A DNA stretch of 64,000 bases, taken from assembly GCA_012184525.1 (NCBI GenBank), contig WOFQ01000003.1:1240001-1304000 (forward strand), given 5' to 3'. Under the pieces are notes generated by a model that worked only from the letters and a program-made list of their open reading frames with translations, was not told the DNA's origin and ran no database searches. Position 1 is the first letter of the stretch, and each line of letters opens with the position of its first letter. This DNA comes from Xenoacremonium recifei (taxonomy: Eukaryota > Ascomycota > Sordariomycetes > Hypocreales > Nectriaceae). Positions 1-12,156 of this stretch are shown here, piece after piece. Made by a program: the position numbers and the translations under genes.

Positions 1-256
1 CGTCGGCAACGCTCGCTGCCACGGGACTCTGGTTCTGGCTCTGGTGTTGTTGACCAGCCAAATTGACGCTCGAGGGTGCAGCTCCAGGCGGCGTCTTCTG
101 GTACACGCACTCCAATCCCTTGGCCGCACAGCGCGTACACTTGGGCGCTCTCTTGTCGCACTTGCGCTTGCCCCGGACACAGGCGTTACAGCTCTTCTGT
201 CGCGATGCCGCCACGCGGTCCATCTTCCGCAATGCGAGCGGGCTGAAGGAGTCCAT
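1..256 (-). CDS. Zn(II)2Cys6 transcription factor, N-terminal part (cut by window start)
   Basis: Only the first 85 residues are in the window; the rest lies beyond base 1. The reverse strand from the ATG at 256 reads a complete Zn(II)2Cys6 binuclear cluster with Cys at residues 23, 26, 33, 40, 43 and 50 (C-x2-C-x6-C-x6-C-x2-C-x6-C) and the basic run RGKRKC between the second and third Cys. This fold is fungus-specific and binds DNA through two zinc ions; such proteins are nuclear regulators of metabolism or development. A Gln/Ser/Asn-rich linker follows the cluster. The target genes cannot be told without the rest of the protein. The ATG at 256 was chosen because it gives a normal short N-terminus before the cluster; a second Met lies 11 codons downstream. 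Confidence 0.85.
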   Translation of the reverse strand, partial: MDSFSPLALRKMDRVAASRQKSCNACVRGKRKCDKRAPKCTRCAAKGLECVYQKTPPGAAPSSVNLAGQQHQSQNQSPVAASVAD

Positions 257-1832
257 GCTGATCAGCGGAGAAGTCAATGAAGATGCGGAATCATGTGAGT
301 GAAAGTCAAGCTCCTGCGATCAGGAGCTGGAACGGAAGCGGACTGGATATAAGGCAAGGTCTAAGGCGTCGTCGGAGACTTTTGCCTGGGCGGAGTTGTG
401 CTAGCGCTGCTGCTGACGGTACGTACTCCGGGCTCTCCGTTGCGGCATGCTAGATGGCCCGTCGGCCGAAACAGCCTCCGCTCTGCCCACGTCGGCCGCC
501 TCCATTCTCCGCAACTCCGCAAAGTCCGCCGTCCAAGTCCGCTGCTCTGCCTCCCTCCTCCGCCGTCTTCCTCTGGCGGCTCGGCGCCCGCGGTCCCCCT
601 ACCCCGGATCCATGCCCCCCCGGGAGCTCCGTTGCCCGGCCCCGGCTTGGCTTTCAGCCTAGCAAGGCTACCTTATCTCACTGGACTTGCAAATTCCTCG
701 TTCACGATTCGATGTGGTCCTGGGGATGATGTGCACTAACCCGTACTTCGCATTGCATCTACGATCAACTTCCACTCCGTAATCTTCAGCCCTAAGACAG
801 TGCACCATCCATTAGTTCCGATCTGCTTCCGCCACTATTGCCCTTAACTATTATTACATGCATGTCACCAGACAATGGCAATGTGCACATCAATGTCAAA
901 CACACAAAGCACACCATTCCCGTTCCTTCATTGTTTGCTGAAATGACGCATCGTTCCAGCGTCCAGAGTTCGATTAGTCACATGCCTCGTCATACCTCCT
1001 GATTCCGCCCCCGAGGTGGCCGTCGTCTCTTCCATAACGGCCCATTAATAGGTGCTTAACAAAGAGAAGATAATAGCCATAGTCTTGAGCCCTGCCGACC
1101 CGTTTCCTTTTATCCCGCGTTTCCCGCCTTTTAGCAAATGGGTATATACGTCCACAACCGCCGTCCCGCCCCCGTGCCTTGGTGCTTTTGGTCTTCTCCC
1201 TCCAGTCCCGAGACGTTGTAAATGCTGACAGAGCGCCGCGTAAAGGGCCCAACGACTGCAACGATGGGAACGAGTAGAATCAAACAAATACAATCAAATA
1301 AAACAAAGAAAACTGCAAGGTCGCCGTTCGCCTGCGATTTGTCCTGTACCTCCTCCGTGATTAAGAACATAAGACGGCCCAAAATGACCGACGAAAGGCT
1401 GGGGAGTGTGCCTTTGGTTCTCGGGGAGCCGCGGCTGTAAGTACCGCATATAAATAACACAAGTTCCGCTTTAATGGATAGTGCAATACTAGGTGTTGAT
1501 ATGGCCGTGGGTAAAACAGACACAACCATGCACAATGCTCGAAGCAAGATCAAAGGCTTCAGAAGAGGTTGATCATCCCGAGACTTGCCAGTGCCCGAGT
1601 CCTTCGTCATTACCGTCAAACCCACACTCAGGGTAACTGAGATTGTGCGCACAACGGTTTCAGTTCATCAAACAGCCGCTAGCCCTCAGTAACATTGCCC
1701 AGCCATGGACGAACAGAGTTACTGACGAGGAAATCGGCTTGCGGCGAAGCCAGTGCTTCGAATGATGCCGAATATGTCTCAGTAAGAGCCCCGGCGTCTC
1801 TAGAAGCCTCGGGTTGAATCATTTCGACCTCT
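257..1832. other. intergenic, no gene recognised
   Basis: This stretch is the 5' flank of the Zn2Cys6 gene on the left and the 3' flank of the bHLH gene on the right. It should hold the promoter of the former. A 170-codon open frame on the reverse strand (1131-1652) has hydrophobic stretches but a GTG first codon and no recognisable family, so it was not called. Confidence 0.5.
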
Positions 1833-3457
1833 CTAGTATCTCTCGGCCCTGTAGCCATTAACCCGTGGGGGGTTCTCATACTGGACACCTGTCATAGAAT
1901 CAGGTGGGTTGGGCATGGCATTATTCAATGACCGAATAGGCGGAAGTTCTGGTCGGTCCACGTTTTGGTATGGTTCTTGTGGATAAGGAACTGGATGGTG
2001 TGGTGCAGCCGGCGGTGGCGGCGGCGGAGGTGGTGGATGAGAGGCCGCGGGGGGGATTTCACCTCGATGATGACCTATCTCCATCCGGAACTGATGGTTC
2101 TCCCTCCGTAGCATCTCATTGTCTGCGGTGAGAGCGTTGAGATGACCTTGAAGGTACCGAATGTGCTCGGTTTGTCGCTGGTGTTCAGATATCGCTATCC
2201 TATGTTAGCATTATTGTACAGCAGTTTTCACTTTGTGCATGTGCTCACCCTTTGTTAGAATTTCCCATTTGGACGCCTTCGACCCACGTTCTTGGGGCAT
2301 CAAGTCTCGGAGTTGGTCGAAGAGTTCCTTCATTTCGGTTCGTCTTTTGCGTTCTGCGAGCTTGTGACTCACTCGCAACTCTGGCGTACGGCTGTACGGT
2401 TGAGCACCAGAAGGGCCCAAGCCTTCCTCAGACTGCAGATCCGACAGCTGCTTATGCTGCATGCTATGGTGATGCACTGGCGGGAAGTCAGATGCATTGG
2501 AAGGGCGGCCATATTCGTTCTCCTCCAGTCGTCGTTGACCAGGGGGTAGCCGGGACTCTGTGGTAAACTGACTACTGGCAACGGATTCAGTTATACTACT
2601 CCGTCGCGAGTCGTCGTACCGGTTGATGCTGTTGACCCGTTGGATCTCCTCCTCGGGGAAAGCCCAAGCTTGACCTTTGGTAGGTTCAGCTGCTCGAGCA
2701 ATGTGGCTCGTAGCCGGCCCCGTGATAGCAGGGGCCGTCTTGACAGTCTTCCCTTCGGGATTACGGTCAGCGCTAGGTTGATATCCATTAGAGATGCGGT
2801 GGACAGAGAGCGTGTCCAGGCCGGGTCGCGGATTCCGTTGGTTATGGAGTGTATTCTGGATAGAGGATGTGGATTGGTTGTTGCTAGCATATGGAGAATT
2901 TCCTAGTCGCATATCGCTGAACCCCTGGTTGATTCTGCTGTCGACACTATCTCGACGCGGGCCACCAAGGCTGGCAGCTAGGTTCTCGCCCAGCATTGAG
3001 TGTGCATTGTGAGCCGACTCGGTCGACGTCGGACGATCGTAACGACGCGCTTGGCTGCCAGGACTCGAGGGAGATACCATGGACGCTACGCTCATGCCGC
3101 TGGTCGAAGGCGTTACAATGGCCTGGGGCACTGTGTTCGAGGCGATCGGGGAGGGCGTCATTTCGTGCGAAGACGACTGGTATCCTGAACCGGTTGGGCT
3201 GAGGCTATTGACGTTGAAAGATGCTGCGGAGGTATCTAAGTAGAGCAATTAGGTCCTGTTACCAGCAATTGGATTCCGCCATCGTCTGCCAGCCGCTTAC
3301 GCTTACTAGATGCATCCGCGTTGGAGTAAAAGCCCGAGTCTCGCAGGTGCGGAGGACCGTTTTGAGTCGGGGCGTGGTGCTGGTCGTCGTTGAGGATGTT
3401 GGGGATGCCGGCGGTTTTGGGGGCTGATGGGCGCTGCTGCGTCTCCATCGCAGACAT
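1833..3457 (-). CDS. bHLH transcription factor
   Basis: Predicted exons on the reverse strand are 3457-3307, 3235-2249 and 2194-1833, giving 499 residues. Both introns keep phase and have GT..AG ends. The basic helix-loop-helix domain spans roughly residues 339-395: the basic part reads SHKLAERKRRTEMKELFDQL, and helix 2 (KASKWEILTKAI) is interrupted by the second intron. The E and RxxR residues of the basic region are those that contact CANNTG E-boxes in this family. The rest is Ser/Pro/Gln-rich and probably disordered, with a run of nine prolines near the C-terminus. A leucine-bearing helix follows the bHLH. It should act as a nuclear dimeric regulator; its targets are not evident and I cannot name the orthologue. 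The start is the first ATG in frame at 3457; a codon upstream at 3469 is GTG. Two tandem GTAAGC donors 6 nt apart end exon 1, so a two-residue splice variant is possible. Confidence 0.8.
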
Positions 3458-6400
3458 GATTTGCGACACGTGGGAAGGTATATTGAGATGTCGTCGTTTC
3501 TCTCGGCGGGCGAGAAGAGGCGAGAGGACAATGGGTACAGTAAGGTCGTAAACGAGATCCGGACCTTCTTATTTGTCGCTAGGGAAGGACAGCTGGGGGC
3601 GCAGAGAGCGTCGATGCGGTATCGAACGAGGTCGCAGGCGAGAGCGAATACCGGTCGAGGCGCGGAAGGAGACAGTCGGCGAGGGTTTCGGGAATCCTGG
3701 ACGGCAGCAGACAGAGCAGATGCCCTGAGTAGGCTCCGAGGGTTCGAGGCACACGAGGCAGCTGTTGTGTCGGAGGATGGCTCGATCGTGGTTGACAGAG
3801 AAGTAAAGGCATGGGTTGAGATGGGATGGGATGGGATGGGGGCAAGAGAAGGAACGAGGCGACTCGGGAGGTTGCGACAGACGCCTCTGATTATTGGCTT
3901 CCGGGAAGAGAGCAGAGCAGACGGGAACGGACTTGGGGGGGGGCACACTTGAGACCGGGGGGGAGGGGAGGGAAGGTTAGCACGCATGTATCCATGTATG
4001 TGTAGGAGGGGTCTCCATAAGATGGAATTGGATCGCGGTAGGTTAGGTTAGGTGGTGCTGCCAGACCAGACCTCCCAGCCCAGCGGGTACGGGTAGAGGC
4101 GTGCGAGCAGGTACAGTATGTACCTACTTTGCCGTGCCGTCCATCCCCAGCACTGCAGCCATGGATGGAGGCCCAGCCCGGCCAGGCCAGGCCATCTCAG
4201 GCCAGGCACTTCCCACGGGTAGCATAGGGGAGGGGAGTACGGCGAGCGAAAAAGAAACGCGGTTCGCTCAGCAATGCGTGCCAAAGGTACCGCCACTGCC
4301 GAGAAAATCATAGAGTCATAACAATATGATTATCCCACGGCTCTCGAGCAAGATCGTGTTGGGGCTGACGGCAGTAGAGTGACGACTATCAAGGACTCGG
4401 CACGCACCCCCCCTTCAGCTAACAAGCGAAGCTCAGCCTGAGCAAGCCCAGTTGGCGCTGGAGCTGGAGGCCACCGTCGTTCTCACAGCGCGTGGTGGCC
4501 CGCTCATCGGCCGCCCATCGCTCGCCCGGCCCTGAGAAGTACTCGGGTCCAGCCAGCAACCCCCGCTAGCGCCCTCTGTCCGAGCGCCAGATACTTGCTG
4601 GCGCCGTACCGTCGACTCGCTGCACCACAGCGGCCAGGGGTGCGACCGAGCCAATCTTCTGGGGCGACACCGAAATTATGCCATGCTGGCTGCCGAACGA
4701 CGTTGTTTCGAGCGTCGCCAATCGGTACCGGGAACGTCCCGCTCGCGTACCCCCCACCGCTGCGTTCTCCCATGTGTCAAAGTCGAAGTGACTTCCGCGC
4801 GACTCAACACCCCCGTCAGACTCGGAGCGCTACTGCTGTCGGTCGGTGTTTCGCCTGCAACTGGAGGCTTTGCCGGGTGCAAAAAGTCTAGGCTCGTTGG
4901 GCTTGGCTGAACTGAGTTGACTGAGCGTTGAGACACGCAGCTGCTGGTCTTGTGCAAACCACCTGGATATCGACCTGTCTTGAGTTTACACAGTGCGGCT
5001 CGAGAACACTTGATGATGCATGCATTGGCGTTGACCGAACGCGTAATGGCCTACATGTGCCTGTTCGTGGCCGAGAGCATGTTCGGTCCAGCCTGTGCGT
5101 ATCGTCCGCAGGTCAAAGCATCATCTCCGGGCATAATCGTCCCTCCGCGCGGAGCTGGGAATGCCATCCCGTTGAGATCCATGCCGCCGATGCGCTCGTG
5201 TAAGTCGGTACCAGCTCGGGGGTGGACTGATGGAATACGGTGCTACCGCCCAGGTGGCCAGCAGAGACAGTGCCATCAATCGACCTCGCTCCCGTAACGA
5301 GATGCATGGCCCCTTCTTCGCTCGCAGGATTTCGAGACATGTGGCACAACCCGAGAACACACGCCCCCTTGGGATGGCCAACCAAGGTTTTTGAAGTTGG
5401 GTTGGGTTGGCTCTACGTCCTGGTTTCTTGGTACCTGGTTCTCTCCTGCAGCAGACACGCGATGTAGTCATCCGCATGCCAACCATCAGTAATCTTTCGC
5501 CATGCAGACGGCGCGAGCACGTTCCGATCGTCGAAGCCGCTGGGAACGCTTCCCGCATCCAAAAGTCGTTGCAACACGGATCAGCATCTGCAGAACAAGA
5601 GGGAAAACTCTTCAGGGCGGACAGTCTTCCATGGGGCCACTCTGAGGCCAGTGCCCGCTGAAACGTCTGAAGCAACTGGGATCCCCAGGTTTCCGCGACT
5701 CGGGCAGCCAGCCTGTGTTTGCATGCATTGTGCATTGGTGCTGCAGCACACAGCGCAACGCTCCCGGGGCAGCTCGCCGCGGTGCCACAACCACCCCAAG
5801 TTCAGAGATGTACGGGACTGGAAATCAGTGGGTGTAAAGGATGGATCGTGTCCTGGAAGCCAGGGCTCCTCGTGCGCTGTCGACTAGCGTATCCGGTCTT
5901 GGGGCCGTCTTGGGGGCACCCCTGCTGGCCCCCCTGCTGCGAGCAGTCGCCCTGACTGGAAGATTCACTTGGAGGGCCCTGTTGTTTAATGAGCCTCTAG
6001 CTGTGCTTGGCCCAGGGGCAACCTTGGGTGCCTGGCACTGCATGCGCGATCTTCCGTCGCCACGTGAGATGCCTCCTCAAGACGCGAAAGCCGCGTTACC
6101 TGAGTGGCTGGTCGGCAAGTTTTCCCCATTTGCAGCCAACAGAGCTGAGAATCTGTTGGTCGTGTGGGAGCATGCCCTCGAATCGAGCACCAGACACCGA
6201 ATCATCGTCGAGCTGCAACCCGCAAGACACACGCACAATCTGGGCATGCGGTGCAATCGTGACACTCAGATGGATACGCAATGCCGTGCTCCGTAAGAGA
6301 CAGCGCTGCAAGGTCGTCAGCACTTTCGATAGGCCGGCCAGGCCGCGCTCAGGCACGGAGCAGCATCGCACACTGTCCCACCCGGTGCTCCGTCCTCCGT

Positions 6401-9400
6401 CCATGTACTCTGTAATTCGTCCGTACATTCTGAAGGCGTCTCGATGTCGGTTACCTTACAAGGTCGGCGGGTACGCAGCCGATCTGGGCACCTCTGTCGG
6501 GCCCGCAGAGCTGGGGAATGTTTGAATCTCGAGGAGCGAGCGAGTCTGGCGGCCACTAACAGGGATGTGCCTGGGCGAAGGTGACGAGATCGATAGTGCA
6601 TCCTCGACAAGCAAGCGGCAAGCCACAGGGCGGTACACTGACAAGGGAGAGCGAGTCGAAAAAGCAAGCAGACATGACGAGTCGCGCGTCTTTTCCCGAA
6701 GCTGGATGGATGTTGCAGGGAAATGGAAGATGCGGAAACAGACTCTTCCCGTCTTCATACATATCAGAGCATGAATTATCCTTAATTTGTGCATGCAGGA
6801 AGGTGCAGCTGATGATAGAAAACAGTGCATGACTGCCCTGTTCATTCGGCTCTGTCCAGGGATCTTATCTGCGGAGTGCTGGTTTGAAAGACGGAAGGAG
6901 ATCCCATCGTAGTCTTTCCTCTTGCAGGACGGAAGGTTGAACGTTCACCAGACGTACCTTCTACAACAGGCCTGAAGAGTCAGATAAGATCCTCAACATC
7001 TCATCTTTTTACAATTCTCTCTCTTCCTTTCAACTCACCAGTTGACTCTTGTCACACGCGTGAAGTAGGACGTTGAACATGAGCCTCGCCTATCCACCCA
7101 CCCAATTTCCCTCGTGCTGTCGAGACGGGATTTCTCTTTTCTCCGTCTGGTTCCTCATCCCGACACCTCATACGCGCGAGGCGTGCACGCATATCTCACG
7201 TTGCTTCGTTTCCCTTGGAATTAACCCCTCTCAACAAGTCAGTAACTTCCACCTGGTTCCTTTGGAGATCCTCATTCACACTAACATCCCGCATGGCTCC
7301 TCCAGGCGATCCTCGCTTGTTTAGGAGATCCCACCCACAAGACGTATCCGAAACTGGTGTTCGGTGCGGAGACGGCTGGACCGGAAATCGCCAATGCAAC
7401 GACAGCACACGAACCAACGCAAAGCCAATTCGCAAGCTAAAACAGAGGTACCATGGCGTTGGCGTTTTCGCAATGTTAACTGTACCCCACGTGGTATCTG
7501 CTGTTGCATCGCCTCTCCTCAAACCGTGGCACGCATTAGAGGGGAATGAATAAGGGGGCGCTGGAGGCGTCAAGGCACAGTGCGCAAAGTCGTACCAGAC
7601 CTTTTTCAACGTGTCTCGAGCATCGTCGGCATCTGTGTTCGCATTCCACATTGAAAAGGCATGTGTAAAATGCAACCCCAAGGGTTCGCGGGCAGAGAGG
7701 GACATGTGCCAATGTCTCGCAAAGGTTCTGTTCTATTCAACAAGCCAGCTGCGAGCCAACCAGTCACGGCATCTGCCATCTCCAGGCATGGACGCCCAGG
7801 CGGCAAGGCGTTCCAAGCAACAGGATATTGGCGCTCCACCCCGGCTCCATTACGGCTTCTCCCCGGCGATTTCAGGAGTCTGGAGATACAATGTCTTGGT
7901 TCTCAGCGAGTATCAATGCCAACATCGAAACTCGAACCGCCCAGTCGGCCAGACTCCGCATCCGCCTCAGCCGCCAGGTCTCGGTTTCGTCTTAACATCC
8001 AGACACCACCATTTACTGTCATCGTCCAGCCTCAACAACTCAACTCAACACGAAAGCAACACGCAGTGGTACCGCGTTATTAGCTGCAATCTGTCCTCAG
8101 CGCGCACAATATGGCTATCAGAGTTTGAGTTTATTAGTGTCCTCTGCCACGCCTACCTTTGGGGCTTGTATTTCCTCTGGTGCAAAACGGTACCGGATGC
8201 GTCCCATCACAGCTACCGAACCGGTTTCCCCATAAAGGAACGCATTTACACCAACGCAGCCGTCATCATGACGCCCCATCAAGAGGATTATAGCGAGTGT
8301 CAAGAGATCTGACCTATCGATGAGGACTAGGAGTAGCACCCCAAGCTATTAACGCCCCGCAGCTTAGCACTGTCCCAATGGACCCTTGTAGTATGGGTGC
8401 CTTGCACCATGTCTGAGATACGGCAGTCTCACAACCTCGCTGGCAACTGGATCGACCAAACACCGCGTACATACTTGTACATACAAGCACAACTAGCTGA
8501 GGTCACTCTGCGATCTGATCGCCGTTCGTCCACATGGGATGCCCAATGATCCAGGGACCGTCCCAACGGTAACGATCAGCAGGGCCATGAACCATCCTTC
8601 ACGAAACGCCCGCCCAGCCCTGCAGGAGTTCATCAAGCCTCTCGCACCCGACACCCCTCCCCCCGCGCTCATCATGTCTCAAGTCGATGATCAGGCTTTC
8701 CCGCACAAAGCATTTCTCGGGAGATGTGCTTTGATGCCGAAAGCTGGCATGTCCAGCTGAAAACCATCACGGCCCCGTCAAACCCAATCCACAGAATGCG
8801 ACTGATCACAAGACCATCTGTTCCCCCACGACCTCAAGGACTTTTGAGTACTGATCTTTACCCCAAAAGCGTAACAATCAACGGCACATCACCTCGAGTC
8901 TTTCGATGCACTTACAAGTAAGTTAGCGCAGTGCGGGAAACTCCTCGCTGGCATGTCGCTTAGCCCGTTCGCCTCTCTTGTCAAACTTGAGAGGGGATGT
9001 AGTCGGCGACTGGTCTCTTCGCCCTAGTTTTATGCCAAGGTCCTAGAAAGAGGCCGGCAGACGCATGTGATCCAGCCCGTGACAAGATCTTGGTATCCCT
9101 TCGGCTTGCGCGGCTCTTCTTGAAAGAGGGCTCCGTACGTACGAAACTCAGACGGAAGTACAATCCAGCAGTCACACATTTGTCCTTGCGCATAATTTCA
9201 CCGTCGCTGCATTTCTCAACTTAGAGGATGGCATCAGTACAGTTGCTGAGCATGTAAGTGCCTCCTGGCTAACCATTGGTGCCTCAGTTGCCCACCATCA
9301 ACTAGCTCTACGCCAGACTACGGATGACACGCGCTCAATCTCATTTAGAGATCATATCATGATTTCACTTCTCATCACCCCAAGCAGTTTTGCCTAGTCA

Positions 9401-12156
9401 CAAGCGGCCGGTGCGGGTGAGCCATGTCACCGAGCCGCGACGGGTGGGAAGATGGAGCGTCAGTGGGCCACTATGATCCGAAGGCCTTGCAACCCATTCA
9501 GACGGTATCCAGAGAATGTCACTCTCGGCTCCGGGCCATAGCCCTTAGTTCGTCAGGACCAAACGGCAATTGTGACTTGGGCTTACAAGGTTTCGATCAT
9601 AACCAGCCATGTCCAACATGAGGCGGCAGGCCCTACATCGTCATCATGTCTATTCCAAAAATGAACAGCGCCGAATCTTGCTCGGATCTTAAGATAATTA
9701 ACAAACTGGTTTTACATGGTACCTAGGTGACATCGACCCTATTTCCTAGCCAGAGCTTACCAAGTACTCGAATACAGAGTAGGCGAGCGGCGTTTTCGTT
9801 AAGCTGTGCACAGAATCATTCCCATACTCGATGACCAATGCAAACGGTGTGGTTGTCATCATCTCTCAACACTTTAGTCTTTGTTGAACCTGCTCACTCT
9901 TTGATAAATACTCACAAGGAATAGCAATGATCTTTCAACAAACAAGATTTGAACGTTAAAGGTCCTGATATGGACACGTATTATTCAAGGCGTTCGTCGA
10001 AACAAGGGTTCACCCCCAACCAGCGAAGCAAGCAATCATAGACCACGTTTACCATGCGTGCCTCGATGACTGTGCCCACGCGCACGGTCATTGCGTGTTC
10101 GAGGCCCTGTCAAGCTGTCTTCTCACTGGGAGGCACTAGTCCAAGATCACAATGTGGCTGCCGATCTCCTTGACCAGGGCAAAGAATGAAGTAACCGGAA
10201 GCGAACTTACTTATCCTTCAACCGTCGAGACTTTCCTCTGTGTGCAAACCCTGGACGCAGACACCCGGGTCATGTCTGCTTCTGATGCCTCCTTGTCGGG
10301 ATTCGAATACCCCGGACTTCAAGGGACCTGAGGTCAAGGATTCTCACAGCTATCTAACCCCGAGCTCGAGTGTTTAATGACGCCCTCGGGACCATGGCCC
10401 GCTAGTGCAACGCCCTCCGTTGCCCGATCCCGCGCTCCCCCCACACCGATATGCTTCGGAGAACCACATGCATGTCTCCCATCCCAACGCAGCCGGATGG
10501 GAGCTCCCCGTGCATAGCGCCAGAATGTCTCGAGTCTGGTTGTCTAGTCTTAGGGCAGCCGGTCGGTTGTCTCGCAATATGGTAACAGATTCCTCCCCTC
10601 CTCCGATGGATCGGACAGGCCTCTTTGTTGACCCGAGGGCCTGGCCGATGGACGATCGTCGCATGTCGATCCCAGGAGAAAAACTCCGTGTAGGGGTGCA
10701 CTCGGGCACCATTGAGAGGCTTCCGTCTCGACATCGGGGAGCCGGATCCAGCCGCTGAGTGAACCCGTGGTCAGGAACGTGTCAAGGCCCTTTCGGCGAT
10801 GCTGCTGGCAAGGCCGGCCTTGTCACCTTGGTAGCGTCCTTGGCGGACGCCAGGCGCCTTACAAGCTCCGGGTGGCTGAACAGCCGAAGAGGCCTGCGAG
10901 GGCCAGTCCGTTCCCGTCAAGACATTATCGAGTCTCGGCCGCACCCCCGAGTCCAATCACGTTGAAAAGAACGTGCAAAGAGGCCTTTGTGATCAATAAT
11001 CTACCACGGCTCATGCCGCTATGTCGCTGACTTTCTTTTTCCTATATCCGGCTTCCCTTCCGTATCGTCGCCCATGCATGCGCTGTACAGTAGTGTGCGC
11101 ATCTTGCCAAAGCCGGGGAGGGGGTGTGCCCTCGACGGGAAACAAGTCTGTCAGTGCTCCCGACTAACACCATTTCTATAACGAGCAAGCACGGAGCCTT
11201 TGCGAGACATGCAGTTGATGATGGCGCGGCGCGGCGGGAGGATAAATTGTGGGCTACATGTCTCTCTTGACAGTGACCAGTGAGAGTCGCTCGAAGTCTG
11301 AGAGGAGGGCAGGGAGGATGCCTAGGCGTGCCGTCAGTTAATGCCGATGTGAGCACGGTGGATGAAGGGAAGAAGGGCGTCGAGAGATGGGTATTCGGGA
11401 ATTGCAAGTCTGAGGGCGCGATCAGCCACACGCTCCAAGGACGAGCCCATTGACTTCGAGCTCACACACGACAGGAGATGCATGTGCGCCTCGTCACAAC
11501 GAGGCAAGCCCAGGGAAGCTCCGGTGGTGGCAGCCTGTGGGAGTGCGACGACTGGCTGTGTGCTTCAGGCGCATGCTGCATGTCTCGGCCGCGTGCAGCG
11601 CAATGTGTTGACATCGTGTGGCGACTCAGCATGTGCGTGTTTACTCCCAACGTGTATTCGTCGTGGCTCAGTGTCGGCAGGGACGGACACTCCCCTGGCG
11701 AACACCCGCACATGGATTTGGACGATCACTCGTGCGTTCCTGTCTGAGGCTGCAGGCCCAATCGTCGCTTCGCTTTGCATCGAGGAAAGGGGCTACATGT
11801 CAAGGCCATGGGTTTCACAGTGGCGTGACAGGCCTGGCTCCTCTCGCCAACTGTTGGGCCAACATCCGCATATGGTTTCCCAATCGCTCAATGTTCGGGA
11901 GTCTGCCCCGAGGAGACATAAAATCCCCCCCTCATTATCGGCACTCTCGTGGAGATCACCAGCCGAAACGATATTGCACTCCAGCGAGTGCTGTGGCAAG
12001 CACGCTCCCTCTTGAAGACGTCACTGAAGCTTCCCGCGAACCCGGATGTCATGGCACATATCACGTCTATTCTTATATACACATCATGTGTTTTCCAAAC
12101 TTGTACACCCCCTGTCCTCATGACATGGGCGGAACATGCTCGCCGCGCTCTCTCCT
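3458..12156. other. 8.7-kb gene-poor interval
   Basis: No coding gene could be supported here on either strand. Open frames are short, often lack ATG and overlap one another on both strands; the longest ATG frame (11362-12015, plus, 217 codons) resembles no family and overlaps open frames in other phases. The bHLH promoter and 5' leader should occupy the right-hand start of the interval (about 3458-4300), which has GATGG-type repeats near 3820 and CCAGGC-type repeats near 4175. The PEX5 3' end lies at the far side. A long regulatory region, non-coding transcripts or decayed genes are all possible. Confidence 0.4.

Noticed and set aside
1131..1652. 173-codon reverse frame with hydrophobic stretches
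   Set aside because: First codon is GTG, hydrophobicity comes from T-rich DNA that also looks intron-like, and no family pattern is present.
4039..4052. TAGGTTAGGTTAGG, resembling a telomere repeat
   Set aside because: The unit is TTAGG rather than the fungal TTAGGG, it is very short and it is internal.
10270..10375. tRNA-like sequence on the reverse strand with TATTCGAATCCCG resembling a T arm
   Set aside because: The closing base of the T stem is mismatched, and no acceptor stem or proper anticodon arm could be paired.
11362..12015. 217-codon plus-strand ORF next to PEX5
   Set aside because: Other frames on both strands are also open here, composition is not protein-like and no domain is seen.
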